In this document: piece by piece, positions 49,501 through 56,639 of the stretch
How the letters are laid out: each line of letters opens with the position of its first letter
Position numbering within the stretch: the stretch's first letter is position 1
Assembly: GCA_907163375.1 (NCBI GenBank)
Contig: CAJQUW010013658.1
Span: 248,001 to 312,000, forward strand
Reading direction: 5' to 3'
DNA: 64,000 nt
From: Prostheceraeus crozeri
Lineage: Eukaryota > Platyhelminthes > Polycladida > Euryleptidae
Notes under the pieces: generated by a model
The model's input: only the letters and a program-made list of their open reading frames with translations
What the model was told of the DNA's origin: nothing
The model's database searches: none
Translations under genes and position numbers: made by a program

Positions 49501-52500
49501 GTCGCTTTCCAAGAATCTTTATCGGCTCCCGACGACTTCGAAGTTTGGATGCAATCCAGCAATCACCGAGCAATCAAGCAACTAGGCGCACCAGCTCAGA
49601 GTTGTACATCAAGGTAAACGTGTTATCTAGATAATCTTTTTATGACAACATCACAATCTGGTTTTAGACACTAATTGACAAAGGCTTTTGCAGTCTATAT
49701 GTAGACTTTTATTGTCTTAACAACGATTTGGAAATGGGGAAGTGCGCAACCTATAGACGGTATCGGTATCATATAATCGGAAGCGGAAGCGAATAAAAAT
49801 CGTTCGCTTCCGCAGCCCTGATTCCAACAGTGATAACTGAAAAGAGCGTGTCAAATTACATAGGAAGCTGCTGACGAAATAATTGAGACTTTTTTTAATC
49901 TAGTCCCAGAATGCAGTTTCGGTTTTTCTGTCCGCCATTTTGAATTTTCGTAATTTTCTCGAAAAGGGTTAGTCGCATGATTTTTTGACAATTACATTTG
50001 AAGAGAGCGTGTCAACTTACATAGGAAGCTGCTGACAAAAAACTTGAGAATTTTTCTAATCTAGCACCAGAATTCAGTTTCGGTTTCCTGTCCGCCATTT
50101 TGAATTTTCGTAATTATCTCGAGAAGGGCTCGTTGTATGAATTTTCAAACCATGATTTTTGAAATTTTCAACGTGAGCGATGATGGAATGACAATGAAAT
50201 TTAAAGTCAATGCAAGCGAAAGCCAATACGTAGTATGAATGAAAATATTCACAGATGAACCTGCGATGTTCTATGAACGTTTATGAGCATAACGGAAGCA
50301 AAATGAAATGACAATCGTGGTCAGTAAGGGTGCGCGATGATTGAGTAGGCTTCACATGCATAGTTTGTGCTCCTGCTCTGTTAAACAAAATACCGGAACT
50401 TGAAATAATGAAAGAATATGCGGAATCATTCTATTCATCACTCTCTCCCAATTTTTTTCAAAATTCAAAGGGTTTTATTTCGATAAGAAATACCCGGTCA
50501 ACATGTACAGATGACTCCATCATTACAATATGAGCGAAATGTTGAAAAAATGATTTACACACTACATGAATGAAATGACACCAAGATACCATGACATTAA
50601 ATGACTTATAGGCGTACATATGCAGGAGGCAGAATGAGGCCGATAATCAAGTGATTGCCAGATACAATGATGTGACATGAAAACTATATCGAAAACGATG
50701 AGAAACCCATTGGTCGAGGGCATATATACAAGGTGTCTATGTACATTTGAAATCTAGATGGAGAGGAGCTTTATTAAACGAATTCGGAGTTTTTTTCATA
50801 TTATTTATGATTATCATGATTATTTATGAAGATGAACTTTAAATGAATACAATTATCGTGACCGTCGACAACACATTGAACTTGATCAGCGACAACTTGA
50901 TCAGCATCACATCATGAACTTTTCATAAATGATTGTTAATCAAGGGCCAGCAGAAAAATGTATACATATAAACATTTGATGCGACGACATGAAAGAAATC
51001 TCTCTCTCTCACTTACTCACTCACTTACTCTCAGAACTCAATAACTCCTTTTCTGACTTCCCATCTGATGTCATGAAACTGCCGAGATAACTGAACGATT
51101 CCACTTGTCTAATTTCCTCATTTCTCTCGGAAATCAAGCAACGTGGTGGCTGTTTTTTTCTTGCTGAATACCATTGCAGCTGACTTTCCGATGTTGATAG
51201 TTGTACCATCGTTTCCCTTTCATTTATTATATCCATAAGCTTGGAGTTTGTTTGACTATCTGCCAGAATTATTGAATCATTGGCGAGAATGTTAATTTTA
51301 ATCGGCGAGTAAATTTCATGTTTTGACTTAATTTTGGCGATTTTACTCATTTTGTGGAGGCTCTCAGACATCAAATGCCGAATCATATGACTCACTTCAA
51401 CTTTTATATCGAAGTTGATGTTCTGAACTCAATCATGTTTCAAATTTTGTGGCATTCTGATAAATAGTTTCTTTAGTATATATTCTTTTAAAAGAATATG
51501 CACGAAAACTGCTAAAATAGTTTCTTTTCTGCAAAAGAAAATGTACGAAAATTGCCAAGTGTTTCACAATTCATAGATATTTCTTGAACTTCACCATTGG
51601 ATTCCAATGGGAATCTTTTAACCTTACATATAACCGAAGGCGACTGGCTGTGACACTTAGGAATTTGATTTTTGTATTCAGTGTCTTAAGATCTACAAAT
51701 CCATACTATTAAGCCCTTCGTGCGCGAATTTAGGAAGAAAGTGTCAGTAGCTCCCGTCCTAACACTTCATTGTATCTCTTGCCATTCTGCAAATTCGTTG
51801 TGGCAGTCGATTGCCTCATCGATGTCTTTTGCATCTACAGTATACTGGAGGACATTAAATGAATTATTCGCAGCAGTTTGAAATATAAGATAACAAAGTT
51901 GTTTTTGCCTAAATAATTAAGTCGTTGGTGTAATTTTGAAGATGAATTTAATGAAAATGAAAACTTGATGATTCTTCCATGTCCCACGCTTGCTCTCTGA
52001 GTGGCTTGTGACGAGAATACAAAAACTGCTGCGTGATGCAGCTACCATTGAATAAAATCTTCATTACTACTCTGTAATTTCTTTATCTATTTTTGATGTC
52101 TGTAATGAAGTGGATTTTCCTCCGTTCAGCCAAGATATTTCTATCTGGGATCATTAATTTCTGCTTGCTTAAGATGATGTTATTCACATTTGTTCACATT
52201 TTCCACCCACTACAACTTTTCTCAGTTTATTTTCTCTATCATCATCTTATTTGAATTTACAATTTCCTTGACATCAACCATCATGACGGCCCTCTACATG
52301 CACCAGGTCAAATTTATGATTGCATGATCTATTTCCATACACCCTAAGTATTGACATCAATAATTTTATATTAATATATCAATCTACCAGACACGAGCGA
52401 CAGTCAGAAAGGGGAAGATATCCACGGACGTTTTTCCAACGAGAAGAGGATTTTTGCAAGGATGCCCCCTCTCACCGCATCTCTTTAACATCTTTTTGGT

Positions 52501-54087
52501 ATATGTGATGAAAGAGAGCTTAAAAGAACACGAAGAGGACGGTATTTTCATTGCTGGACAGTGCATAAATAACTTCAGATATGGAGATGACATAGTCCTT
52601 GTTGCCGATTCCTGTGAGCAACTTGAAGCAATGACAGATAGCATCTACCGAACCTGCTCTAAGTACAAGCTGAAAATCAGTGTAACAAAAACGAAAGCGA
52701 TGGTGTTCAGCAGGAGAGAGAAGACAATCCGCATATCATTGGGCACTGATTTGGTGGAGCAGGTTGACACCTTCAAATACCTTGGTGTCCTCTTTTCACA
52801 AAATAGAGACACTTGGAAAGCTGTGAGAGAGAGAGTGCACGAGCATGGGGTACGTAGCACTGGGCAAACTCAGCAAACTGTGGAAAAGCCGGCGCATACC
52901 ACTGCAACTAAAGTTCAGACTTCTAACCGCCATAGTGATTCCAACAGCGATTTACGGATCGGCAAGCTGGATCCTGAAGAGCAAAGAAAGAGAAAAGCTG
53001 AGAGCATTCGAAATGAACTGCCTACGACGAGTGCTGAACATCCGATGGCAAGACAGAGTACCAAACACACGAGTGAGAGAAATGGCGGTAGGATGGAGAA
53101 GTATAGTGAATGTGATCGAAGACCAACAACGAAAATGGTTCGGCCATGTGGAGAGAATGTGTGAGAAGAGATGGCCCAAGATGATATTGCACGGGAGAGT
53201 GCATGGGACACGGCCAAGGGGCCGCCCTCGAATCACCTGGTGGCAGCAGTTTCGATCAGCCAACAGCCATGTCTCAGGACAAGAAATGCTGCATCAAGCA
53301 AGACATCGTGAAAGATGGATATCATTCAGACGTTCAATGTGGGACCCAACCTGACACGCCGTCAGTCGGGACTTAAGTCAAGTCAGTCATATTAGTCTAT
53401 AAAATTTACAATTGAAACTAATCTTAAGTGAGAAACTATATTATGCAGATACGAAGAAACGGTTTAATTTGTATACTCCATTCTCACCTCCTAAAGTATG
53501 CAGAAATTCATAATGAGATACGCAAGTGGGTAGACAAGAGCGAAATCAGCGAGAGTAAAACATCGAAGAATTATGATAGCTTGTATACAATTGTTGATCG
53601 CAGTAAAGGCATTACAGTAATAAAAGAGATGAACTATTCACAGATATAATATTTTTTATTACGTGTATTTATGTGCCATGATTTTTGTGTGAATTCACAT
53701 AGTATTTTGCACACATTTCAACATTTTTTACGAACATAGACCACATAAAAAGCCTTGATGGGCAACACTTTCGGTCACAGTTGCATTCTGAGGGTTACAG
53801 CTGTTCTGATTTCTCAGTTGCATTGCTAGTCATTGTTTTGCCAATTAGAGTCTGTAATTCCCTATTAAATGCTCTTTTTCTCATTGCAGAAGACATTAGA
53901 AGAATGGCACCGGGTTTTTTGCTTAGCAGCAGGAATTCTACTTTTCGGAGCAATTTTTTATATCATTTTTGGATCTGCTACAATACAGGACTGGGCTATT
54001 CCCAAAGAAAAGGAAAGTGAAAACGGACATGTGAAAGCTTTGATTACAGTGACAGATGAAGATGCGATAAACGAAGATGCTATATAG
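13269..54087 (+). CDS. SLC17-family (sialin/vesicular anion transporter-like) MFS transporter, 7 coding exons
   Basis: The spliced gene (exons 13269-13598, 26266-26587, 29151-29377, 37921-38070, 43790-43922, 48309-48550, 53890-54087) encodes 533 residues, slightly longer than human sialin (about 495). SLC17 proteins move organic anions across lysosomal, vesicular or plasma membranes. Visible features: a cytosolic N-terminus with YPLL (possible sorting signal, residues 37-40); TM1 with the family arginine (MRLNLAVAI, Arg62); a luminal loop with three N-glycosylation sequons (Asn74, 84, 89); MFS motif A (GGWMATRFGAKP, 139-150); the NTP/W(I)S block after TM6; and the VVNHADIAPHMAGILFGISNT block near TM11. 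All junctions are GT-AG with phases 0,1,0,0,1,0. TM4 is odd: the usual Arg, Glu and Glu are Gln181, Leu184 and His188. The C-tail is acidic. Introns are full of transposons. Family certain; substrate and ortholog not. Confidence 0.92.
14090..14810 (-). mobile_element. LINE fragment, L2/CR1-type reverse transcriptase C-terminus
   Basis: On the minus strand three stretches in different frames match the C-terminal part of L2/CR1/jockey-type LINE ORF2. First is ITPSGKICNPGILLDP (the 'NLGV.FD' region); then LLASLVHSRLGYCSSLLYSL ('SRLDYCNSLLYG'); then HWLPMRQRITYRLGVLTFKC, ending in RVWNSFSTELKSASSL ('LWNSLP..IR...SL'). Frameshifts separate the parts and at least two in-frame stops follow, so it is dead. 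Only the 3' end is present, typical of 5' truncation. It lies in SLC17 intron 1, antisense, in a locally GC-richer patch. Confidence 0.82.
14811..15050. repeat. 93-bp period tandem repeat at the LINE edge
   Basis: The word GCAGCAATCAGG starts at 14811, 14904 and 14997, giving an exact 93-bp period over about 2.5 units. Each unit has internal half-repeats around GTGTCCGTTGCA. All plus frames stay open only because 93 is a multiple of 3. Confidence 0.85.
15051..16250. other. intron 1 stretch without recognisable content
   Basis: AT-rich intronic DNA. I see no gene or repeat family beyond short AT-rich runs near 15.5-15.6 kb and 15.96-16.0 kb. Confidence 0.4.
16255..16415 (+). repeat. solo arm of the 'TTCAAAATGGCGG' foldback family
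   Basis: From TTTCTCTACGG through AAAATTCAAAATGGCGG to CCGAAACTGCATTC this matches, with minor changes, each arm of the long inverted-repeat element at 48745-50165. Confidence 0.7.
16712..16967 (+). mobile_element. hAT-like MITE, copy A (256 bp, perfect 8-bp TSD)
   Basis: Starts CATAGAAATTGAC and ends TTATTTCTATG. The outer 9 bp are inverted repeats, and an inner CTAGAATGGAAAT block about 25-30 bp in from each end is also inverted. It is flanked by GGTGATTG on both sides (16704-16711 and 16968-16975), an exact 8-bp target duplication, as expected for hAT or P elements. Confidence 0.85.
17141..19337 (+). pseudogene. RAG1/Transib-like DDE transposase fossil with coiled-coil tail
   Basis: The first open frame (start 17102 or more likely 17141, to 18406) has an N-terminal C4 cluster (CVICFGK, CAICSSC) and a second pair (CECTIC), then IVIEGGKGFMKI, SAEMKICNLLLGL and HPCPWCDVHK. 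After an A/T-rich insertion the frame resumes: WDSLSGLFW, IPPPELHVLIG, HGGTFTGNSARQLL, IIHHVPEFC and KFSEQTSESLHADF. From about 19055 in another frame there is a charged coiled coil ending at 19337. The CxxC, then HHVPEF and the late SEQ.xES block parallel RAG1/Transib zinc ligands and the catalytic Glu. Two positions where I expect catalytic Asp read Glu. At least three disruptions make it inactive. No terminal repeats found. In SLC17 intron 1. Confidence 0.65.
18403..18445. repeat. A/T-rich simple repeat inside the transposase fossil
   Basis: Runs of ATAAAAAT-type sequence interrupt the transposase immediately after the CPWC block and bring stop codons. Confidence 0.8.
19341..20760. other. 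intron 1 stretch without recognisable content
   Basis: No gene, RNA or repeat family recognised. The first 160 bases may be the 3' part of the preceding transposon. Confidence 0.4.
20764..21020 (-). repeat. partial, diverged copy of the 22.8-kb dispersed repeat
   Basis: Read on the minus strand it matches the right part of 22844-23450, including ATGATCGGAGGGCCCAACAT and the ATTCCTTTTTGCCCACTTA segment. Confidence 0.6.
22592..23631. mobile_element. DNA element with about 77-bp terminal inverted repeats
   Basis: Left arm 22592-22669 and right arm 23557-23631 are inverted copies of each other (about 80-85% by eye), with shared blocks such as GCGAGTAATCATT and AATAATTTTGG. The 1.04-kb span encloses a 600-bp core (22844-23450) that recurs at 62645-63240. 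No coding capacity, so non-autonomous. Confidence 0.65.
23668..23870 (+). repeat. dispersed repeat, copy 1 ('AATGCCCGTCGAAATTTC' family)
   Basis: Matches 54808-55005 at roughly 85-90%, with long shared words such as GATATTGGATGAAATGGCAG. Confidence 0.75.
24190..24700. other. GC-richer island, probably transposon-derived, unidentified
   Basis: This part of intron 1 is less AT-rich than its surroundings and has two short minus-strand frames (24189-24383, 24393-24638) with no recognisable domains. It resembles a retroelement untranslated region more than a gene, but I cannot name the family. Confidence 0.35.
24701..26265. other. rest of intron 1, nothing recognised
   Basis: AT-rich intronic sequence up to the exon 2 acceptor; no gene or repeat family seen. 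Confidence 0.4.
26266..26587 (+). CDS. SLC17-like exon 2 (residues 111-218)
   Basis: The acceptor is TTGCAG at 26260-26265; the donor GTGAGT begins at 26588, phase 1. Encodes TM2-TM4 with motif A. The TM4 segment ALQVSLGCFHGLMLPANH keeps the PA pair but not the charged residues usual in this family. Confidence 0.92.
26740..27573 (-). mobile_element. 834-bp Mutator-like non-autonomous element, complete copy
   Basis: Ends read TTGAGTAGATATATTAGGTA on the left and, inverted, TAGAGTAGGGATATATAGGT on the right, both followed inward by GAGTG. The direct flank GGGGCAAGAA is perfect on both sides (26730-26739 and 27574-27583). A 10-bp duplication with terminal inverted repeats of about 30 bp points to the Mutator superfamily. 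No ORF. In SLC17 intron 2. Confidence 0.8.
27687..28898. mobile_element. 1.2-kb DNA element with 22-bp inverted ends
   Basis: The left end AAAGGTGTAGTTCGGTC and the right end GACAGAACTACACCTT are inverted repeats continuing inward as AATTTC/GAAAATT. No transposase frame inside, so non-autonomous. A target duplication is not clear. In SLC17 intron 2. Confidence 0.6.
29151..29377 (+). CDS. SLC17-like exon 3 (residues 218-293)
   Basis: The acceptor TTTTGAAG is weak (a broken pyrimidine tract) but gives the right phase and the family GQLMGVVLAM segment. The donor GTATAA begins at 29378. Encodes TM5-TM6 and the cytosolic NTPRENRWIS segment. Confidence 0.88.
29378..30430. other. intron 3, left part, nothing recognised
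   Basis: No gene or repeat family identified between exon 3 and the first MITE of this intron. Confidence 0.4.
30438..30683 (-). mobile_element. hAT-like MITE, copy B (246 bp)
   Basis: Reverse orientation. Ends CACAGAAAT / ATTTCTATG. Flanks ATTAGAGC (30430-30437) and ATCAGAGC (30684-30691) differ at one base, an aged 8-bp target duplication. Confidence 0.8.
30942..31115 (-). mobile_element. hAT-like MITE, copy C (truncated)
   Basis: Begins CATAGAAATAGACTG and follows the family through the GACTCAAGGTCGC and TTGGGGCATGAA blocks; the other end is lost near 31115. Confidence 0.7.
31200..32465. other. intron 3, nothing recognised
   Basis: AT-rich; no gene, RNA or repeat family recognised. Confidence 0.4.
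32469..33215 (+). repeat. dispersed repeat, uninterrupted copy
   Basis: Matches 56271-56635, 57385-57510 and 58357-58580 in order, including the AGGGTCTCCTGGACC, CATTTATGTCTGC and AGAGCACTATAACTGCATC blocks. It acts as the empty-site reference for two insertions in the other copy. Confidence 0.75.
33216..33990 (-). mobile_element. LINE fragment with internal deletion and (AATTG)n 3' tail
   Basis: On the minus strand, GDSKNLWHVLRNVSRF and a later SCGPDFLPHWMFLKFSS (33575-33960) match the start of a CR1/L2-type reverse transcriptase ('GD...LW', 'GPDG.P...LK'). It then passes almost directly into the C-terminal tail (VENRVHRICGD, then HPLRQFFLPRQSHNSRN, to about 33343), so most of the RT is deleted. 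The 3' end near 33220-33240 carries an AATTG repeat tail, usual for CR1/L2 LINEs. Inactive; SLC17 intron 3, antisense. Confidence 0.75.
34100..37920. other. intron 3, right part, no gene recognised
   Basis: AT-rich. The only structured feature is an (AAT)n microsatellite at 36465-36483. Short frames at 35118-35387, 35263-35574 and 36113-36589 have no recognisable content. Confidence 0.4.
37921..38070 (+). CDS. SLC17-like exon 4 (residues 294-343)
   Basis: A 150-base phase-0 exon between TTTCAG and GTAAGT. It encodes PWCEVIRSSAVWAINVAHMA and TNIPTYLREVLKFNIQT, which match the TM7 region of sialin-type proteins (PW...VWAI.VAH, LPTY..E.L.FN.Q). Confidence 0.9.
38071..40778. other. intron 4, left part
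   Basis: No gene recognised. At 38285-38310 the minus strand reads GGTTCGATTCC, a pol III B-box-like word, possibly a decayed tRNA-derived SINE, but no A box is visible. At 39180-39290 there is a cluster of AATTAATTG-type words like that at 12.5 kb. Confidence 0.35.
40841..41096 (-). mobile_element. hAT-like MITE, copy D (256 bp)
   Basis: Reverse orientation, CATAGAAAT / ATTTCTATG ends. Flanks CATTAAAA (40833-40840) and CATTAAAC (41097-41104) match at 7 of 8. The flanking sequence recurs without the insertion at 46229-46330, giving an empty site. Faces copy E across a 49-bp gap. Confidence 0.85.
41146..41400 (+). mobile_element. hAT-like MITE, copy E (255 bp)
   Basis: Forward orientation, nearly identical to copy A. 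Flanks GTCGTAAG (41138-41145) and ATCGTAAG (41401-41408) match at 7 of 8. Confidence 0.85.
41871..42858. mobile_element. putative DNA element with about 50-bp inverted ends
   Basis: The left segment 41871-41925 (with CTGTTGATATCTGTTCTAT) and right segment 42805-42858 (AGAACAGATATCAACAG) are inverted repeats of about 85-90%. Inside, 42430-42660 is GC-richer and open in several frames but has no recognisable protein. Confidence 0.5.
43790..43922 (+). CDS. SLC17-like exon 5 (residues 344-388)
   Basis: The acceptor is TCTTTACAG, the donor GTAAGT at 43923, phase 1. Encodes TM8 (SGFLSALPYIGFSAGMALTG) and the following loop (VTDKLRTRS, VVIRKLFNTLG), which matches the family pattern D.LR....VRR.F...G. 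Confidence 0.9.
44052..44812 (+). mobile_element. Mutator-like non-autonomous element, truncated copy
   Basis: Begins CATAGAGTAGTGATATGTAG and follows the 834-bp family to TATACACATTGG, then stops before the right terminal repeat. A perfect 23-bp direct repeat flanks it (44029-44051 and 44808-44830). SLC17 intron 5. Confidence 0.7.
44900..45095 (+). mobile_element. LINE C-terminal fragment
   Basis: The segment SLSIRRDSPSLALFYRYHFG followed by a basic RKSKAFSRGTR stretch matches the 'RR..ASL.LFYK...G' region near the C-terminus of jockey/CR1-type LINE ORF2. Short and isolated. Confidence 0.55.
45425..45630 (-). mobile_element. tRNA-derived SINE, copy 1
   Basis: On the minus strand, GAAGTAGAGTGTTTACTATG precedes GGTTCAAACC (B box) in a tRNA-like head, followed by ACTTTTAAAATAGGT. 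Matches 46553-46762. Confidence 0.6.
45632..45769. repeat. perfect 23-bp inverted repeat, 92-bp spacer
   Basis: 45632-45654 and 45747-45769 are perfect inverted copies (core ATTATTGCGTTTACTG). It begins immediately beside SINE copy 1. Confidence 0.75.
46229..46330 (+). repeat. empty-site paralogue of the 40.8-kb MITE target
   Basis: GAGCGGCTGAAATT, AGCAGCTGCTGTCCATT and AAGTCGGATTTCTA match, in order, the DNA on both sides of MITE copy D. Confidence 0.65.
46553..46762 (+). mobile_element. tRNA-derived SINE, copy 2
   Basis: The A box TGGTAGAGTG is at 46671-46680 in a tRNA-like head (GGCGTGGCCTTGTGG...). The B-box region is degenerate. The leading 100 bases (CGTCTGCGCCGATTTGTCAC...) and the tail match copy 1, which is in the opposite orientation. 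Confidence 0.65.
47537..47790 (+). repeat. duplicate of the intron 5/exon 6 boundary with decoy acceptor
   Basis: Matches 48069-48335 at about 80-85%: shared words include TCTTTGGGTATTTTCTCCT, GATGCTCTCCGCAGTGAAAA and, at the boundary, CCAATTTCAG then TTCTCTCATC. The duplicate carries an AG acceptor at 47749-47750 and about 27 bases of degenerate exon 6. Confidence 0.8.
48309..48550 (+). CDS. SLC17-like exon 6 (residues 388-468)
   Basis: The acceptor is CAATTCCAG, the donor GTAAGT at 48551. Encodes TM9-TM11 including SGGFVVNHADIAPHMAGIL and SNTLATISGLIGPIV, the best conserved block of the gene. The acceptor and first bases of this exon have a decayed duplicate at 47537-47790. Confidence 0.92.
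48745..50165. mobile_element. foldback element with long, internally duplicated inverted arms
   Basis: Each arm (48745-49090 and 49840-50165) consists of two tandem units of about 160 bp containing TTCAAAATGGCGGACA and CCGAAACTGCATTCTGGTA; the arms are inverted relative to each other. A further inverted motif copy is at 49187. A solo arm is at 16255-16415. No ORF. Mostly intron 6. Confidence 0.75.
49224..49820. mobile_element. nested element with perfect 16-bp inverted ends (hAT-like)
   Basis: The left end CAGGGCTGCGGAAGCG is repeated exactly, inverted, at 49805-49820. The CAGGG terminus is typical of hAT elements. Further GGAAGCG-rich palindromes lie just inside both ends. No clear 8-bp duplication. 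It sits between the arms of the foldback. Confidence 0.6.
50170..51015. other. intron 6 stretch, nothing recognised
   Basis: No gene or repeat family identified before the antisense LINE fragment. Confidence 0.4.
51021..51420 (-). mobile_element. LINE reverse-transcriptase fragment, degenerate
   Basis: A 124-codon minus-strand frame reads KINILANDSIILADSQ (a decayed 'INNLRYADDTVLLADS'; the first catalytic Asp is changed) followed by RQVESFSYLGSFMTSDGKSE, the 'QVE.F.YLGS.IT.DGK' block of RTE/CR1-like LINEs. Short and inactive; SLC17 intron 6, antisense. Confidence 0.75.
52380..53370 (+). mobile_element. LINE reverse-transcriptase C-terminal half
   Basis: From 52430 the frame reads FLQGCPLSPHLFNIF (RT motif 'QGCPLSP'), INNFRYGDDIVLVADS (motif C, YGDD in place of the usual YADD), then QVDTFKYLGVLFSQN. 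After a frameshift near 52.85 kb the second part reads IPTAIYGSASWILK, RAFEMNCLRRVLNI, RKWFGHVERM and RPRGRPRITWW, ending MWDPT at 53354. This is the thumb and C-terminus of a LINE of the type often misannotated as craniofacial development protein 2-like. 5' truncated and frameshifted. SLC17 intron 6, sense. Confidence 0.85.
53890..54087 (+). CDS. SLC17-like exon 7 (residues 469-533 and stop)
   Basis: The acceptor is CATTGCAG. Encodes EEWHRVFCLAAGILLFGAIF (TM12), the family segment ATIQDWA and an acidic C-tail with a small internal repeat (DEDAINEDAI). The stop is TAG at 54085-54087. No canonical AATAAA follows within about 200 bases; AATATAAA near 54117 is the nearest candidate. Confidence 0.9.
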   Translation, partial: KTLEEWHRVFCLAAGILLFGAIFYIIFGSATIQDWAIPKEKESENGHVKALITVTDEDAINEDAI

Positions 54088-54765
54088 ACAATCGATTTCC
54101 TACTGATTACAGATCGAATATAAATTATTCATCGAAATGAGAATTTTGTTTTTCTATTAATTCCTCCGTGTACATGCTGAAATTCGGCACGCGTTCCAAA
54201 TGTGATAGCACCCGCAGAATGCAAACTGTATTTCTCAATTTATTGTATTGTAAACATTATTTATCACAAAGAAGTAAATTTAGGCCGAGTGACAACTCAG
54301 TGGCAATTACAGCTCCAATATGATAGCGGTTTCGAATCGATTAAATGAATTCGTTTGATCTGTGCACCGCATGTGATATGTGCATCGTTTTAATGTTATG
54401 GAGAAATTAAGAAATTGGCTGTCATGATAGCAGTACGGAAGAAAGAATGGCAAGACAGATAATCTTCTTCATTAACTTTAAAGGAAGTGGCTATTTATAT
54501 AGGACTCAGCCTTTTCAACAAGTATTTTGTATATTCTTGTACTTTTTGTCTCAAATTGCATGATACAAAAAGGACCAATCAAATGCATTGACCATAGCTT
54601 CATGCATAGTGAATCTACAATTCAGATTTAATTGAAACTCGAATATTGAGATAACTACTTTAATGTCATGCCTAAGAAAGCGTAATCCACATGCATCGAT
54701 GAGTTGAATACGATAAAGTGCTGAATCTAGTGGTTTATAACTCAAGTTTGTAATTAGCAAGTTAG
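54088..54765. other. 3' flank of the SLC17-like gene
   Basis: Presumed 3' UTR and downstream DNA. No canonical AATAAA close to the stop; no other gene seen. Confidence 0.4.
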
Positions 54766-54768
54766 TGA

Positions 54769-54828
54769 AATTTCGACGGGCATTCACTTAATGTGATGTA
54801 TATTTAATGAATGCCCGTCGAATTTCAC
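54769..54828. repeat. hairpin: inverted 'CGACGGGCATT' arms
   Basis: GAAATTTCGACGGGCATTCA and, about 20 bases later, TGAATGCCCGTCGAATTTC form a stem of about 19 bp. The right arm begins the dispersed repeat at 54808. Confidence 0.8.
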
Positions 54829-55005
54829 TAAATTGCAAATCTCAAATTGACTCGAGCATGGCTGCAACTTTAATAGGGAATTGTTTCGATGTTGAAAGAT
54901 GTGAACTAGGCCTGCTGATGATTCCTGATATTGGATGAAATGGCAGCTATTCAGGTCTGTTCCCATTTTTCAACTGAGGATGCAGCTCAATATCTAACTA
55001 TTCTA
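54808..55005 (+). repeat. dispersed repeat, copy 2 (partner of 23668-23870)
   Basis: Shares GAACTAGGCCTGCTGAT and GATATTGGATGAAATGGCAG with the copy in intron 1. Here its left end is preceded by a short inverted copy of its own terminus. Confidence 0.75.
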
Positions 55006-55009
55006 TGTA

Positions 55010-56270
55010 CATTTATAACTCAATTTCGCACAATGAATTTTATTGCCTTCATCGCATTCTTTTAGTTAATGTACTGACTAGACAAGTGAAAACGTAGGAA
55101 ATCCATATAGTATCTTATAAAACGCTATAATGAAATAGTTGTACCCAACTATATGAAGCATCATAATCCTATTTGATATTCAATAAACTTAAATATTACT
55201 AATAACTCAAATATTAAAATCTCGATCATCCAAATGGTATGCAAGCAATTTGCAAGTATTTGCCATTTAAAAAGCAATACTTCTTTAGAGCTCAGAAACA
55301 TAATCTCAGCAAAAGCGGAATCTTTTGGTATAAATTAAGCTCTTCACTAAGCGCTAGCATATTTTGAGTTGACATAGGACCCTCTACATGTACACGCAGC
55401 CTTCTTGTTCTATGTTATGTACCAGTTAGGTCTGCATCAACTAAATTAGGCCTACATGTGTCTGTATATTGTACATCAATACCTTGAACCCACCAATCAC
55501 AATTTCTGCTTCATTAAAAGACGATTTTTTATGCTTGGGGTCCCGTTGCTCTGGAAACTATCAAGCTGGTGGCATATAGGCCGACTGGCATGGAGAAGCA
55601 GCATGGTAAAGAGATTGGCTGGATTTTACAGGGACTCTCTGTTTCGCTACAAGGCGGCAACGCTACCATGATGCCTTCAAGAAGCCCAACCTTAGATGCC
55701 TTCCAGAGTTAACTTGTCTTCGTGTCTTTGGCTTTTTTCATGTTACTTATTTGTACTGCTTCAGACTGTTTATTATGAAAAAAATGTGCACCCTTGAATT
55801 GAATTGATGCATATAATTGAGTTATTTCAGCGAAAAAAGTTTTCTATTGTTCATCATCAAATTTAACATTAAGAATCTATGTAACTCCGATATCCATGAA
55901 AATTTCATAATAGAGGAATGATATTTCTATTGAGTAATGTATACCCAATTATGAAGTTTTGTTTGCACATTATTCAGTGTTTAACGCATCGGTATCCTGG
56001 ATTCTGTAAAATTTATTGACAACTGAAGACAAGCGCAGACATATGCATTTTGCCTAAATCCTCAATGTTCAAAGCGGAACATGTTACTGTAAACATTCCT
56101 TGAAGTGAGATTTTATAGAAAATGTGTGAATCTAACAATAAATCGCCAATCTTCATGTTCAGTAGCTAACCATTCATTCAAGCACTTTGATAAGCTACCG
56201 GTACTTTTTAGAATTTCAGTCATTTTCATTTCTTTCAACTTTGCCTTACATGTGAAGAGGTGATTACATT
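55010..56270. other. intergenic stretch with a possible LINE 3' tail
   Basis: No gene. TTGAATTGAATTGATG at 55794-55809 resembles the AATTG tails of CR1/L2 LINEs, and the 55500-55800 stretch before it may be a LINE 3' end, but no protein motif is convincing. Confidence 0.35.
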
Positions 56271-56639
56271 AGCGGTTGTCCTGCCTTAGAAAAAATGTTG
56301 CGTCACCTGCCAAGCAGGGTCTCCAGGACCCCAATTGCTTTAATGTATTATTATCATTTTTTGATGCAAAAATCAATTCAATCTCACATAATCATAACCA
56401 TCATAGCACACCGATGCTCAGAAATATTATTTTGATGCTGAAAATCATCAATGGCACATTCAAAGTGCAGTTTAGAGCTCCATTTATGTCTGCCGTCTGC
56501 ATGCTATCAGCAAGAATGATGCATATTTTATCTTATCAATATCAGCACTTTAATGGCAGAAATTGAGTTTGATGATGACAATTAAGTCGCGTTCTGTGAA
56601 TGCAACAAAACTTTTATACCGAATGCATAATTACATGAC

